A stretch of 37,184 bases of DNA from assembly GCA_020853775.1 (NCBI GenBank), contig JADYYH010000080.1, positions 1-37,184 of the forward strand, given 5' to 3'. Positions 25,245 to 34,445 of the stretch are shown here, piece by piece. Position 1 is the first letter of the stretch. The number at the start of each line of letters is the position of its first letter. The notes beneath the pieces are model-generated. The model made no database searches, was not told the DNA's origin, and saw nothing but the letters and a program-made list of their open reading frames with translations. Origin of the DNA: Nitrospira sp. (GTDB lineage Bacteria > Nitrospirota > Nitrospiria > Nitrospirales > Nitrospiraceae). The position numbers and the translations under genes were made by a program.

Positions 25245-25811
25245 TCACGGCCTCACCCATTGCCACTGAGGAGGCGCTCCCGACCACCAGTCATCCGGTC
25301 GTGCCTGTCGCCATGCCGCCTGCTCCTGCCACAGCTGCGTGACGAGGCGCTCATCCAAGCGCGCAGCCATCGCCGCAGTCACAGCTGCCTGTCGTTGCAC
25401 AGCTTGCTGGATGACCTCTTTGGCAATCCGTGCGAGGACGTCCGGCGGATCGAGCAAATCCTCGACCCGTCCCGTCGACAAATTCACATAGAGCTGCTCG
25501 ACCCGAACCCATTGATCGGTGTTCGCCAAGTGTTGCAGATAGCCGTCGAGCGCATGGTAGGCATAGGTCAGATAGACATAACTCCGCGCGGAGGGCGCAT
25601 CCCTCACTTCTGCCTGACAGGCCTCCAGCGCTTGACGATAGTCACCTGCCTGCAAAAATACCGCGGCGCGCGCTAAATGCACCGGGCGTTCTGCAGCGGT
25701 AAGACCGGGTGCATAGATTTCCTGCAGAGCGATGGCCAATACCAGAAGACAAGTCGCCAGAACGGTGCGCCGGCTGAGTCGAACTCCAGATGCACACTTC
25801 GTTTCGGTCAT
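25245..25811 (-). CDS. Exported TPR-like protein of unknown function
   Basis: The product has 188 residues. A basic N-terminus and a hydrophobic segment (RRTVLATCLLVLAIAL) indicate export or a membrane anchor. The next part, VHLARAAVFLQAGDYRQALEACQAEV and SYVYLTYAYHALDGYLQ, resembles two tetratricopeptide repeats. The tail is helical and Gln/Trp-rich, ending WSGAPPQWQWVRP. The ATG at 25811 gives a normal signal sequence; the frame also extends upstream into lptD. It starts 43 bases after the lptD stop. A role in envelope assembly is suggested by position only. Confidence 0.7.
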   Translation of the reverse strand: MTETKCASGVRLSRRTVLATCLLVLAIALQEIYAPGLTAAERPVHLARAAVFLQAGDYRQALEACQAEVRDAPSARSYVYLTYAYHALDGYLQHLANTDQWVRVEQLYVNLSTGRVEDLLDPPDVLARIAKEVIQQAVQRQAAVTAAMAARLDERLVTQLWQEQAAWRQARPDDWWSGAPPQWQWVRP

Positions 25812-25854
25812 GCTAGCAATGCCACTGAGAGATGGAATCCAACCGGCCGTTTCG

Positions 25855-28341
25855 CTAATAACGCCCGAATGGCATCGATTGCACAGGGAGCGCGTTTTGG
25901 ACGCGGCCATAGGGCCCACCAGGGGCAGCCCACGGCAACCCACGGTCTCCGACCAGCAACGGACCCAGGATGGTCCTCGCCACGATCGTGCCGAAGTTTT
26001 CCGTCCAGCCGATGCCCGTCATGCTGAACATGAAGGAATAACTCTGCCGATCCGGGAACTGCAGGTAGTACAGTCCGAGCGACCAGCACTTACAGGGGTT
26101 TTGATACAGCGCCACCACATCGAATTCCGGACTGCGTCCGCCTTTCACATCGTAGTACCCCTTCGCCCCGACGGTCCACCCCCAAGGCGTCCGGAATCCG
26201 CCGCCGGCCGTGGCGAACTGAATCTCCTTCGTGGGCGCATAGACTTCATTGAAGGAAATCGGATTCCAGATATCGCCGCGCCGGACTCGATTGCCGTCAT
26301 GACTGAACCGTTGCCCGACCTCGATATACCAGTAATTCGATTGCTGGACCCGAAGGTCGGTATTCCACTGGCTGAACGTCCCGCGATACGGATCGAGAAA
26401 CGCATCCACCGACAAATAGGAATTCGTCGGCGGCAGCATCTGTCCGCCTGTCACATTCTTTCCGAGCGCTTCGTTGAGGCCGGGAGGACGAAAGAACTCC
26501 GGCGCCGTGTTGCCGATCACCGCCCGCATCCAGATATCCGACATTTTCCGTCCCTGCACGTCTACCGTCGCCGGCTGCAAGGGCTGCGTCAAGGAGCCCA
26601 GAAACGGCAATACACCGGGCGTAAATTCGCGCGCCCGCGTCTGCACCGCCCCCACGTGATAACTTTGCGCCACGGTCAGATCTAGCCAATTGAAACTCTT
26701 CCCATCGAGTTGTTGCTCCAACAACTTGGTACGGAGCGCATAGGTCAGCAAATTTTTCTTCGGAATATCGTCGATCTGATCGATCTGCGCAATCTGGCTT
26801 TGATCGCTGCCCGGCACATACTCATAGGTGACGCTGGGTTCAATCGTGTGGAGAAAACTCCCACCCTCTCCGCCGGTGTAGCGGCGGCTCAATTTTGATG
26901 TGGCATCCAGTGCGGCCCAAAACGTCTCGCGATGCAAGGGACTGGCCTCTTGAATCCCGCGCGTATAATAGAGTTGCTTATATTTGAAGTGCGGCGTGAC
27001 ACCGATCACATGCCCGACATCCATCACATCGGTGGTGAGGCCCGGCATGAAATCCATGCGATTCACCGCGAACCCCTGTTCGCGATAAAAGTTCACGAAG
27101 TTCGTATCGAGATTCAACAGCAACGGCATCCCGAACGGCGACGTATTCGGCAGGACGTACCCCACTTCGGGAAGGCGTTGAAACGTGTCGGGGCCGCCGG
27201 AATTCAAGGGCTGGAGATATTGCCCGAGAAAATAGGCGCTGCCGTATGGCAGCCGCTGCGTGGCCAGCAAGGCCGATTCTCCGCTGGGCGAGGCCCGCTG
27301 CGCGCCTGAGTTGCTTAATTGCTGGAGATACTGACGGTCGGAGACGAACGACGCTTGTCCGCGCACCAAGAGGGTGTCCGTCACTTGTTGGACATGCCGG
27401 CCGGTGATCAAGCCGCGCAGACGCCGCTCATCCGAGCTGACCTGATCAACCCCCGACACATTGGGCAACTTGGTCTGCTGCAGGAAACTCGCAAACCATT
27501 GCCCGCTCGACCGTCGATTGAGGTAATAGCGATAGGTAAAATCGCTGCCGTACCCCAGGTTGTTGTAGTACGACGGCGCGATCGTCAGATCCTGACTGGG
27601 GTTGATCGCCCAGAAATATCCCTGCTGATAATGCAACCCGAACCGGTTGTCGTAGCCGGGCGTCGGAATGAGAAACCCGCTATGCCGCTGGCTCAGCGGA
27701 TACGTCAGGGTCGGCACAGGGATAATGGGCGTATCACGCGCACAGAGCCATGCCCGTTTCATGCCGATGCTTTCGCCTGCGTTCACATCGAGATCCTCAA
27801 ACGTAAATCGCCAGGCCGGCACTTCGCCGTCCTTCGCATCACAATTGGTAAAAGTGCCTTCCTTGATCCGGTAATGATCCTCCGACAACCTTCGAATACT
27901 CCGGCCGGTAAAAAATGAATTACTCGGCCGGATAAACATCGACCCGTTGGCAACCACGCCGCCTTCGGTGTTCACATTCAATTCCAGCCGTTCCGATTTG
28001 AGATCGGAGCTCGCATCCCAGAAATGCACACGGCCCGTGGCCGTCAGCGTGCCGGGCAAGGCGTTGATCGTCACATGGTCCGCGGTCAACCGCAGATTGC
28101 CTTGCGTCACCACCACGGACCCGTCCGCCTCATAGACCTCCCGCTCTTGGAGATGGTCGATGCGCTCAGCGGTGACCGTCAGAGGCTGGTTTGTCGGTGA
28201 CACGGTGGTGACGGTCGATTCCCCCCACGCCCAGGGCGAGCAGACGAGAAGAAGACCGAGAAAAAGAGAAACGGACAGGGCAGAGGGAAACCGGCTGATC
28301 AGGCGCGGCCACGTTGAAAACGGATACCGGTCTGGCCCCAT
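25855..28341 (-). CDS. lptD: LPS-assembly protein LptD (outer-membrane barrel)
   Basis: LptD is the outer-membrane channel that inserts lipopolysaccharide. After a signal peptide (ending PWAWGES), residues about 50-190 form the OstA/LptA-like periplasmic domain (LTVTAERIDHLQEREVYEADG, LRLTADHVTINALPG). The long remainder is the beta-barrel with many alternating aromatic strands such as GLHYQQGYFWAINPSQD. Cysteines in FTNCDAKDG and in the NPCKC segment near the C-terminus could form the inter-domain disulfides known from this family. Length (828 residues) is usual. Translation is coupled to folC: the ATG at 28341 overlaps the region of the folC stop, and a GTG at 28350 is an alternative. It implies an LPS-bearing outer membrane. 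Confidence 0.92.
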   Translation of the reverse strand: MGPDRYPFSTWPRLISRFPSALSVSLFLGLLLVCSPWAWGESTVTTVSPTNQPLTVTAERIDHLQEREVYEADGSVVVTQGNLRLTADHVTINALPGTLTATGRVHFWDASSDLKSERLELNVNTEGGVVANGSMFIRPSNSFFTGRSIRRLSEDHYRIKEGTFTNCDAKDGEVPAWRFTFEDLDVNAGESIGMKRAWLCARDTPIIPVPTLTYPLSQRHSGFLIPTPGYDNRFGLHYQQGYFWAINPSQDLTIAPSYYNNLGYGSDFTYRYYLNRRSSGQWFASFLQQTKLPNVSGVDQVSSDERRLRGLITGRHVQQVTDTLLVRGQASFVSDRQYLQQLSNSGAQRASPSGESALLATQRLPYGSAYFLGQYLQPLNSGGPDTFQRLPEVGYVLPNTSPFGMPLLLNLDTNFVNFYREQGFAVNRMDFMPGLTTDVMDVGHVIGVTPHFKYKQLYYTRGIQEASPLHRETFWAALDATSKLSRRYTGGEGGSFLHTIEPSVTYEYVPGSDQSQIAQIDQIDDIPKKNLLTYALRTKLLEQQLDGKSFNWLDLTVAQSYHVGAVQTRAREFTPGVLPFLGSLTQPLQPATVDVQGRKMSDIWMRAVIGNTAPEFFRPPGLNEALGKNVTGGQMLPPTNSYLSVDAFLDPYRGTFSQWNTDLRVQQSNYWYIEVGQRFSHDGNRVRRGDIWNPISFNEVYAPTKEIQFATAGGGFRTPWGWTVGAKGYYDVKGGRSPEFDVVALYQNPCKCWSLGLYYLQFPDRQSYSFMFSMTGIGWTENFGTIVARTILGPLLVGDRGLPWAAPGGPYGRVQNALPVQSMPFGRY

Positions 28342-28342
28342 C

Positions 28343-29638
28343 TCAACCACGAACAGGTGAGAGGGAGTCCCCTCGAAGAAGGGCCTTGATCTCGCCGACC
28401 AGCATCAAGGAGCCCGTGACACAAATCAGATCGGACGCAGCGGCTGCCTGCTTGGCCATGGCCAAGGCATCCGACGGGGTCGGCGCGACCTGCGCGAAAG
28501 GTGCGTCCTGTTCCAGTAACAGGCGGAGTTCCGCCCCGGTCGCGGCGCGAGGAAGATCCGCTTGGGTCAGGATCAGCGCATCGACCAGCGGCAGGAGCGG
28601 TGCAAGAAATTCGCGCGGATGCTTATCACGCATCATTCCCACAATCAGGCTGACTCGCGCGGCAGGCCTGGCCCGTCGCCACCCGGCCAGATACTCTGCG
28701 AGGACCGCCGCAGCCGCAGGATTATGCGCCCCGTCCACCATCACCGTCGGCTCCTGGCCGACAACCTCCAACCGCCCTTCCCAGGCAACATGCTGCAGCC
28801 CCGCACGGACCGCCGTCTCCGTCACTGCGACGCCGCGCTCACGCGCCAACTCGATCAGAGCCAGGGAGCAGGCGAGATTATCGAGTTGAAATCGCCCCTG
28901 CAGGGGACAACTCACATGCTCCGCTCGTAGCGTGAGACCTGAGTACTGGCAGTCCGCCGGTGAAGATCCCTCACAACGGAAGTCCCGATCAAGACGAAAG
29001 ACCGGAGCGCCTACAGTGGCTGCGCGGTCCTCAATCACTCGACGAGCCGGTTCGCCGATGCGGCCCAACACCACCGGCACGGCTGGCTTGATAATGCCCG
29101 CCTTTTCCATCGCAATCGCTTCTATCGTCGATCCCAGATAGGCTTCATGATCGAGGCCGATCGTCGTGATGGCGGTGGCCAATGGCTCCACGACATTCGT
29201 GGCGTCGAACCGACCTCCCAAGCCGACCTCGAGCACAGCGACATCCACCTGACATGCCGCAAAATAGTGGAACGCGAGCGCCGTGGTGAACTCAAAAAAT
29301 GTCGGGGCCAGATCCGGCGCGGAGGCCGCGTGCAATATTTCAACCCCGTCGATCACGCGCGACTCGGGAATCATCTCACCGTTGACGCGAATGCGCTCGC
29401 GAAAGTCGATCAGGTGCGGCGAGGTATAGAGCCCCACCCGATGGCCTGACGCCTGCAGAACCGACGCAGCCATCGCCGCGGTCGAGCCCTTCCCGTTCGT
29501 GCCGCCGATGTGCAACACGGGGTATCGACGATGCGGATCGCCTACCCGTCCGAGCAGGGCGCGAATCGTGTCGAGGCCTAACTTGATCCCGTGCTGTTGC
29601 AAGCCATACAGAAATTGCACGGTGGAGGGATACGTCAT
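28343..29638 (-). CDS. folC: Bifunctional dihydrofolate/folylpolyglutamate synthase
   Basis: FolC adds glutamate to dihydropteroate and to folates in the cytoplasm. The motifs are clear: HIGGTNGKGST (P-loop, about residues 43-53), LYTSPHLIDFRERIRVNGE, FFEFTTALAF, LEVGLGGRFDATNVV, GLDHEAYLG, MVDGAHNPAAA and a final VTGSLMLVGE. The frame opens at 29713, but the ATG at 29638 gives the standard MTYPSTVQFLYGL beginning (431 residues). It lies downstream of accD, a classical gene pair in bacteria, and its stop overlaps the lptD start. Confidence 0.94.
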   Translation of the reverse strand: MTYPSTVQFLYGLQQHGIKLGLDTIRALLGRVGDPHRRYPVLHIGGTNGKGSTAAMAASVLQASGHRVGLYTSPHLIDFRERIRVNGEMIPESRVIDGVEILHAASAPDLAPTFFEFTTALAFHYFAACQVDVAVLEVGLGGRFDATNVVEPLATAITTIGLDHEAYLGSTIEAIAMEKAGIIKPAVPVVLGRIGEPARRVIEDRAATVGAPVFRLDRDFRCEGSSPADCQYSGLTLRAEHVSCPLQGRFQLDNLACSLALIELARERGVAVTETAVRAGLQHVAWEGRLEVVGQEPTVMVDGAHNPAAAAVLAEYLAGWRRARPAARVSLIVGMMRDKHPREFLAPLLPLVDALILTQADLPRAATGAELRLLLEQDAPFAQVAPTPSDALAMAKQAAAASDLICVTGSLMLVGEIKALLRGDSLSPVRG

Positions 29639-29808
29639 TGTGGTCACGAGAGACTCACCTAGCATGTTGACATCGAGGCTTCCAGCAGGATGCGCCCACA
29701 GATCGTCCGACAAGACCGCAGCGAGCAGGGAGGCAGGGCGTACGGAGTTGGCCCGTCGAGCCGCCGCGCACCATGATCACGTCCACGGCAGAATGTTTCC
29801 GCATCCTG

Positions 29809-30645
29809 CTAGAAATGACCGACCAAGGTGCTGACGGCCTCTTTCAACTGCTTTCGCTCGACAATCATGTCGATCATCCCATGGTCGAGCAAAAACTCCG
29901 CTCGCTGAAACTGATCCGGCAATTGCTGTTTAATCGTCTGCTCAATAACCCGTGGGCCTGCAAATCCGATCAACGCCTTTGGCTCGGCAATAATGACGTC
30001 GCCGAGCATGGCGATGCTTGCCGTCACGCCGCCGAAAGTCGGATCCGCCAGTATCGAGATGAAGGGCAGCTTGGCTTCGCCCAATTTCGCGACCGCCGCC
30101 GACGTTTTCGCCATTTGCATCAGCGACAGGATACCCTCCTGCATGCGGGCGCCGCCGGAGGCCGTCACAAGGATCAAGGGCATGCGCAATTCCAGGGCGC
30201 GATCCACCGCGCGGCAGATCTTTTCCCCCACCACGGAGCCCATGCTGCCGCCCATAAATCCGAAATCGAACACACAAAGCGCGACCTTTCGCCCATTGAT
30301 GACGCCCTGGCCGATGACCATGGCATCCTTTCGACCCGTCTTTTCCTGCTGCGCCTTGATCCGGTCTTTATAGGTGCGGGTATCCTGAAACTGCAGCGGG
30401 TCCTGCGGTTCGAGCTCGGAGTCCCATTCTTTGAAGGTGCCGAGATCGACCAATAGATTGATGCGTTCAATGACCGAGATGGGAAAATGATAATCGCACT
30501 TTGGGCAGACCTTGTTGTTGCGGTCCACTTCCTTGCGATAGACGATCTCCCGGCAATGATTACACTTCAGCCACATCCCCTCCGCTGTTTTCGAGCGTTT
30601 GGGAGGCTCCGCTTCCTCGGTTTTTCCTTTTTTAAACCAAGCCAT
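29809..30645 (-). CDS. accD: Acetyl-CoA carboxylase carboxyltransferase subunit beta
   Basis: AccD is one subunit of the carboxyltransferase that makes malonyl-CoA for fatty-acid synthesis. The N-terminal zinc ribbon has Cys28, Cys31, Cys47 and Cys50. The carboxyltransferase core shows [37 protein letters not shown] and [12 protein letters not shown]. Length (278 residues) is usual. It starts 10 bases after the stop of the metallo-beta-lactamase gene, so both are probably transcribed together. Confidence 0.96.
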   Translation of the reverse strand: MAWFKKGKTEEAEPPKRSKTAEGMWLKCNHCREIVYRKEVDRNNKVCPKCDYHFPISVIERINLLVDLGTFKEWDSELEPQDPLQFQDTRTYKDRIKAQQEKTGRKDAMVIGQGVINGRKVALCVFDFGFMGGSMGSVVGEKICRAVDRALELRMPLILVTASGGARMQEGILSLMQMAKTSAAVAKLGEAKLPFISILADPTFGGVTASIAMLGDVIIAEPKALIGFAGPRVIEQTIKQQLPDQFQRAEFLLDHGMIDMIVERKQLKEAVSTLVGHF

Positions 30646-30655
30646 CTGTGCTCAC

Positions 30656-31444
30656 CTATAGTACAAGGGTTTGGCCCTCTTCAAGCGCGGTCAAATGACG
30701 AATGGCGAGTCGTCCGAGTTCCTGCCGGATCTGCTCTCGAAACCGCGGCTTTAAATGGTACGCATACACGGGCAACTCCGGTCTCGCGATTTTGGCGAAC
30801 TCTTGGGCCAACAATGCCGGCGTGAGGTGTTTCGCCACTCGCGCCAATTCGGCCATCTCGTCGGGAAACGAACTTTCAATAAACGCGGCTTGCAATCCGT
30901 CCGCCTCTCCCGCCGCCTGCCAGAGCGCGTCCGTCCGATAGGTGTCGCCGCTAAACAGCACCGTCCTGGAGGCCTCGCGGAGGAGAAAGCCCACCGTCGG
31001 CACCACATGGTTCACCGGAATCGGCGTCACCCCCAACCCGCACAGGAGTGTTTCCTGGCCGGGGAAAAGTTCACGGGACACGAATAGGGGCCTGGCAGGA
31101 TCCGGCAACCGAAAAAAATCCGGGTAGACCGTGCCATTAAAAATATGTCTGCGCAACCCGTCCAGGACTTCGGGAATCGCCGCGATGACGACCGGCGTAT
31201 CAACCTCGCCGACCAGGTTATCGGCCAAGGTCGGCAACTCGCGAATATGATCAAAATGCGCGTGCGTCAGTAGCACCACCCGGATCCGTCGTTGCTCGTC
31301 CAGGTACAGCCTGGATCCGACCGTTCCGGCATCCACCAGCAAGCGGTCGTTGATCAGAAAACCGCAGGTCCCGCACTGAATGGGGCCATTTTCGCCTAGA
31401 ACGAGCTGCCCGGATCCGTGGCAACCCAACACACGCACCCTCAT
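30656..31444 (-). CDS. Metallo-beta-lactamase-fold hydrolase, class II cyclic-nucleotide phosphodiesterase-like
   Basis: The 262-residue protein has the metal site THAHFDH (60-66) of the metallo-beta-lactamase fold, with GCHGSG near the start, LVDAGTVGS, NHVVPTVGFLL and FSGDTYRTD, the order seen in class II 3',5'-cyclic-nucleotide phosphodiesterases (yeast PDE1 type). A role in cAMP or cGMP breakdown follows from family resemblance, but many relatives have other phosphodiester substrates, so the substrate is not certain. It is the first gene of the accD-folC-lptD block. Confidence 0.82.
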   Translation of the reverse strand: MRVRVLGCHGSGQLVLGENGPIQCGTCGFLINDRLLVDAGTVGSRLYLDEQRRIRVVLLTHAHFDHIRELPTLADNLVGEVDTPVVIAAIPEVLDGLRRHIFNGTVYPDFFRLPDPARPLFVSRELFPGQETLLCGLGVTPIPVNHVVPTVGFLLREASRTVLFSGDTYRTDALWQAAGEADGLQAAFIESSFPDEMAELARVAKHLTPALLAQEFAKIARPELPVYAYHLKPRFREQIRQELGRLAIRHLTALEEGQTLVL

Positions 31445-31646
31445 GGCCGTGGCTTTCCGGACCTGCCCCGGCGGATCGGCATTCCCTCACGATATGGTGG
31501 ACGGGTGCTCCGCACTGGGCGGCAGAATAACACACCTCTCCAAAAGGCGCACACAGATTTGCACGGATTCATTCCGCCACCACAGCTGGTCATGAGAGAA
31601 GGGACAAACCTGCGGGAGGCGGCGGGACTATGCACGAACCCGGTGA

Positions 31647-32354
31647 CTAGGACCAGCCACCACCGAGCCCGATTCGCACCATCATCAGCACACCCAAGCC
31701 GATACTGGCGACACAGGCCAGTCCCTGGACCAGCCAATAGGCTCGAGGGCCGACTGTGACGGAATACACCACCGGCAGACTGAGCACCGCCCCGACTCCC
31801 ACCATGCCGAGGATGGAACCGATCCCGAACACGACAATATAGCCGATGCCCTGCGCAATGCCGGTCACCGTGGACAATACCACCAACATCAACGCCGCCG
31901 ATCCGGCCAACCCATGCGCCATCCCGATCAGCAGAGGCCGCAGCGATCCCTGATACCAATGCCCATGCGTGTGATCCGCCTGCAAATGGTGGCTATGCAA
32001 ATGCACGTGCGGCCGTCCGCCATGCTCATGCGCGTGGAGATGCCACTGTTCACGATAGATCCGTCGGGCCAGCGAAAGACCCAGCGCCACCAGCATCCCC
32101 CCGACGGCAAACTCGAACAGATTCGCCATGGATTCAGGAATCGTCAGGTTCAAGGCCAGCAGGAGAGTCCCGACGCACAGCAGCATCAGCGTGTGGCCAA
32201 GCCCCCAGAAAAACCCGATCGAAGTGGACGCCTGAACGGTGGGCCGTTCGGCCAGCACAGTGGACAGGGCGGCAAGGTGATCCGCGTCGAGGGCGTGACG
32301 AAGCCCCAGCACGAATCCAAGGCTTAAAATGGTCAGGGTATGGGGATCAAACAT
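31647..32354 (-). CDS. NiCoT-like nickel/cobalt transporter (UreH/RcnA type)
   Basis: The 235-residue membrane protein has the signature LGLRHALDADHLAA (His20-x4-Asp25-His26) of nickel/cobalt transporters in its first helix and GFFWGLGHTLMLL in the second. About six hydrophobic helices can be counted. A His-rich cytoplasmic or periplasmic loop (about 122-150, WHLHAHEHGGRPHVHLHSHH and following) is likely to bind metal. The frame opens at 32408, but the ATG at 32354 has TGGAG 7 bases upstream and begins at the first helix. It lies downstream of moaA, so a link to metalloenzyme maturation is possible. Import or export direction cannot be told. Confidence 0.8.
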   Translation of the reverse strand: MFDPHTLTILSLGFVLGLRHALDADHLAALSTVLAERPTVQASTSIGFFWGLGHTLMLLCVGTLLLALNLTIPESMANLFEFAVGGMLVALGLSLARRIYREQWHLHAHEHGGRPHVHLHSHHLQADHTHGHWYQGSLRPLLIGMAHGLAGSAALMLVVLSTVTGIAQGIGYIVVFGIGSILGMVGVGAVLSLPVVYSVTVGPRAYWLVQGLACVASIGLGVLMMVRIGLGGGWS

Positions 32355-32414
32355 TGACTGCTCCAGGAGAGGTGCGTCGGCCGATCCGGCAACGGGAGCA
32401 GCACACACTGGCGG

Positions 32415-33479
32415 TCATCCCCCCCGCGCATGCATTTCCAGGTGGGGATCTTCACGGAGTCGATTGATCTCGATGAGGCGCTGTTCACGCAACCCGAGCA
32501 CTTCCAGCGCCTTGCGCTCTTCAGCGCCACGATCGGCCCGTCCCTCCCAGGCGGCGATGATCAACGCTTTTAATTCGTCGCGGGTGCGGCCTTGCCGGAG
32601 CGGCGCCCGGAGATCCAACCCGTCTTTCGCATAGAGGCAGAGATACCACATCCCATCGGCCGTCAACCGGCTGCGATCGCAGGAACGGCAAAAGGGCGTA
32701 GTCGTCGAGGGAATGATGCCGAAGGTGGTGCCATCCGGGAGCACAAACCGCTCCGCCGGCGCGACGCTGTTCTCTATGACCGGCTTGACGTCGCCGTAGT
32801 GGCGACCGATCAGTTCGAGCATCTCCGCCCGCGACAACACTTGCTTCATGGACCAATCCGTGGCGCCGCCGACATCCATATATTCGATGAACCGCACCTC
32901 GCCACCGACCGTTTTGCCATATTCGATGAGGTCGATGAGCTCGTCGTCGTTGTAACCCTTGATGATGACGGTATCGAACTTCAGCGAGGGAAACCCGGCA
33001 TGCACGACGGCCTTGATGCCATCGAACACCTGGTGATGGAGATCCCGTTTGGTCAGCGTACGGAACCGGTCCGCACGGAGGGTATCGAGACTGATGGTCA
33101 CGCGATTCAGTCCGGCGAACGAGAGATCGGCGGCCTGATCGGCCATGAGCACGCCGTTGCTGGTGAGGGCAATCTCGGTAATCCGGCGATTTTCCGAGAG
33201 CTGCCTGACAAATCGCGGTAGGTCCCGACGCAACAGCGGCTCTCCGCCCGTCAGACGAACCTTGTCGACTCCGAGCTCGGTAAACACGGCGGTGAGCTCC
33301 GCCATTTCCTCGAAGGTCAGAATGGTATCGCGAGGCAACCAGGCGTAATCATCCTCGGGCATACAATACTTACACCGGAGATTACAGCGGTCGGTCACCG
33401 ACAGGCGCAGGCTGCGGAGCGGGCGCCCCAACCGGTCGTAGATCGTCGGAACGGGTGTATCGAGCGAGCTGTGGTCCAT
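32415..33479 (-). CDS. moaA: GTP 3',8-cyclase MoaA
   Basis: MoaA is a radical-SAM enzyme that with MoaC converts GTP to cyclic pyranopterin monophosphate, the first stage of molybdenum cofactor synthesis. The first cluster site is CNLRCKYC (Cys32, Cys36, Cys39), followed by RLTGGEPLLRRD. The second cluster is FCRSCDRSRLTADG with a later WYLCLY cysteine. The final residues are HARGG, and the C-terminal Gly-Gly is needed for MoaA activity. The ATG at 33479 gives the normal 354 residues; the open frame upstream overlaps moaE. Confidence 0.96.
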   Translation of the reverse strand: MDHSSLDTPVPTIYDRLGRPLRSLRLSVTDRCNLRCKYCMPEDDYAWLPRDTILTFEEMAELTAVFTELGVDKVRLTGGEPLLRRDLPRFVRQLSENRRITEIALTSNGVLMADQAADLSFAGLNRVTISLDTLRADRFRTLTKRDLHHQVFDGIKAVVHAGFPSLKFDTVIIKGYNDDELIDLIEYGKTVGGEVRFIEYMDVGGATDWSMKQVLSRAEMLELIGRHYGDVKPVIENSVAPAERFVLPDGTTFGIIPSTTTPFCRSCDRSRLTADGMWYLCLYAKDGLDLRAPLRQGRTRDELKALIIAAWEGRADRGAEERKALEVLGLREQRLIEINRLREDPHLEMHARGG

Positions 33480-33526
33480 AATATGTCGAGGACGATGGCC
33501 TCTCCCCGTGCTGCCGCCCGGATGGG

Positions 33527-34000
33527 CTAAGGGTGCTCCTCGACCCACACCTCGCCGTCCGGGGTGTGTTCGAGTTTCCAAATCGGCGTGATTTGCTTCA
33601 ATTCGTCAATGGCCCACTTACAGGCCTGAAAGGCCTCCGCTCGATGTTCCGCGCCGGCAATAATCAAGACGATATTGTCGCCGATGCCGATCTCGCCGTA
33701 CCGGTGCAGGATCAACAGTTCAATGATCCCGAAATCGTTCAACGCGCGTTCACGGATCTCCCGCAATTTTTTCTGCGCCATGCCCTCATAATGTTCGAAG
33801 GTGATGCCGTCGACATCCTTGCCCTTCGAACGGTCCCGGGCCGTCCCCAGAAAGATCGCAATGCCGCCGATGCGTTTGGAACGCGCGCGGACACGGCGAA
33901 GCTCTTCGTCGATCGAGAAATCTTCCCGCTGCACTCGAACCAGCATCGCCTCATCGTCGATGACAGGCTGATCGGGTTTCGTGACCTGTTCAAGACTCAT
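33527..34000 (-). CDS. moaE: Molybdopterin synthase catalytic subunit MoaE
   Basis: MoaE is the large subunit of molybdopterin synthase, which transfers sulfur from thiocarboxylated MoaD to precursor Z. The family motifs are present: GGIAIFLGTARD, LHRYGEIGIGD, HRAEAFQACKWAIDELKQITPIWKLE with the two active-site lysines. There is an N-terminal extension of about 20 residues compared with the E. coli protein. It follows moaD after 148 bases that are filled mostly by a palindromic repeat, and it precedes moaA by 47 bases. Confidence 0.94.
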   Translation of the reverse strand: MSLEQVTKPDQPVIDDEAMLVRVQREDFSIDEELRRVRARSKRIGGIAIFLGTARDRSKGKDVDGITFEHYEGMAQKKLREIRERALNDFGIIELLILHRYGEIGIGDNIVLIIAGAEHRAEAFQACKWAIDELKQITPIWKLEHTPDGEVWVEEHP

Positions 34001-34040
34001 CGATTATGTCCCTCCGGTGTCGCCATGGTGCTCTCGGAAA

Positions 34041-34157
34041 GGATGCTCAACACGTCTGTCCGGCAAGGCCGCAGTGCGCACGGAAGCGAGGCATACGACA
34101 GGTACGTCGAGCCGACGCGCAAAGCGAGAACGCCGCTGGCAGGCTTGTTCAGCATCC
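34041..34157. repeat. Palindromic intergenic element (REP/MITE-like) between moaD and moaE
   Basis: The 117-bp element begins GGATGCTCAACACGTCTGTC and ends with the near-complement of that sequence, GGCAGGCTTGTTCAGCATCC, so its ends are imperfect inverted repeats with about 16 of 20 matches. An inner hairpin occupies about 34087-34112 (GGCATAC...GTACGTCGAGCC). The right part resembles the end of the element at 35508-35630: GCGAGAACGCCGCTGGC here and GCGAGAACAACGCTGGC there. The right end overlaps the moaD stop codon at 34149-34151. Confidence 0.7.
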
Positions 34158-34412
34158 GTCACTTCCGCCGGCAAAGGGCGGCAACAGCGCAATTTCATCT
34201 CCATCGCGCACTTCAAGATCCTCATGCGCGATATCCTGATTGACCGACACGAGGACCTTCTTCTTCTGCAGCAACTCACCGATCTTCGGGTAGGCGGCCT
34301 CGATCACGGCGACCAAGTCCTTCACCCGCTTGCCGTCATGCAGCGCCAGGGACAGTGTGCCCTGGTTCCCCGCCAACATTTTCGTCATGCCGAAGAGTCG
34401 AACCGTTACCAT
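34149..34412 (-). CDS. moaD: Molybdopterin synthase sulfur carrier subunit MoaD with C-terminal extension
   Basis: MoaD is a ubiquitin-like sulfur carrier. The fold is recognisable from VTVRLFGMTKM, VSVNQDIAHEDLEVRDGDEIALLPPFAGG. Usually the protein ends at this Gly-Gly, which MoeB adenylates; here four more residues (SDGC) follow before the stop. The last two codons and the stop (GGA TGC TGA) lie inside the palindromic element at 34041-34157, so the extension probably arose when the element came to lie at the gene end. Either the tail is trimmed or the protein is impaired. The ATG at 34412 is preferred over 34445 because GGAG lies 6 bases upstream. Confidence 0.88.
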   Translation of the reverse strand: MVTVRLFGMTKMLAGNQGTLSLALHDGKRVKDLVAVIEAAYPKIGELLQKKKVLVSVNQDIAHEDLEVRDGDEIALLPPFAGGSDGC

Positions 34413-34445
34413 CTCACGCTCCATCTGCCCCAGCCCACGGGTCAA

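Noticed and set aside
34004-34279. A minus-strand frame between moaD and moaE, considered as a moaD frameshift continuation
   Set aside because: MoaD is complete up to its Gly-Gly and the extra frame only reads through the palindromic element.
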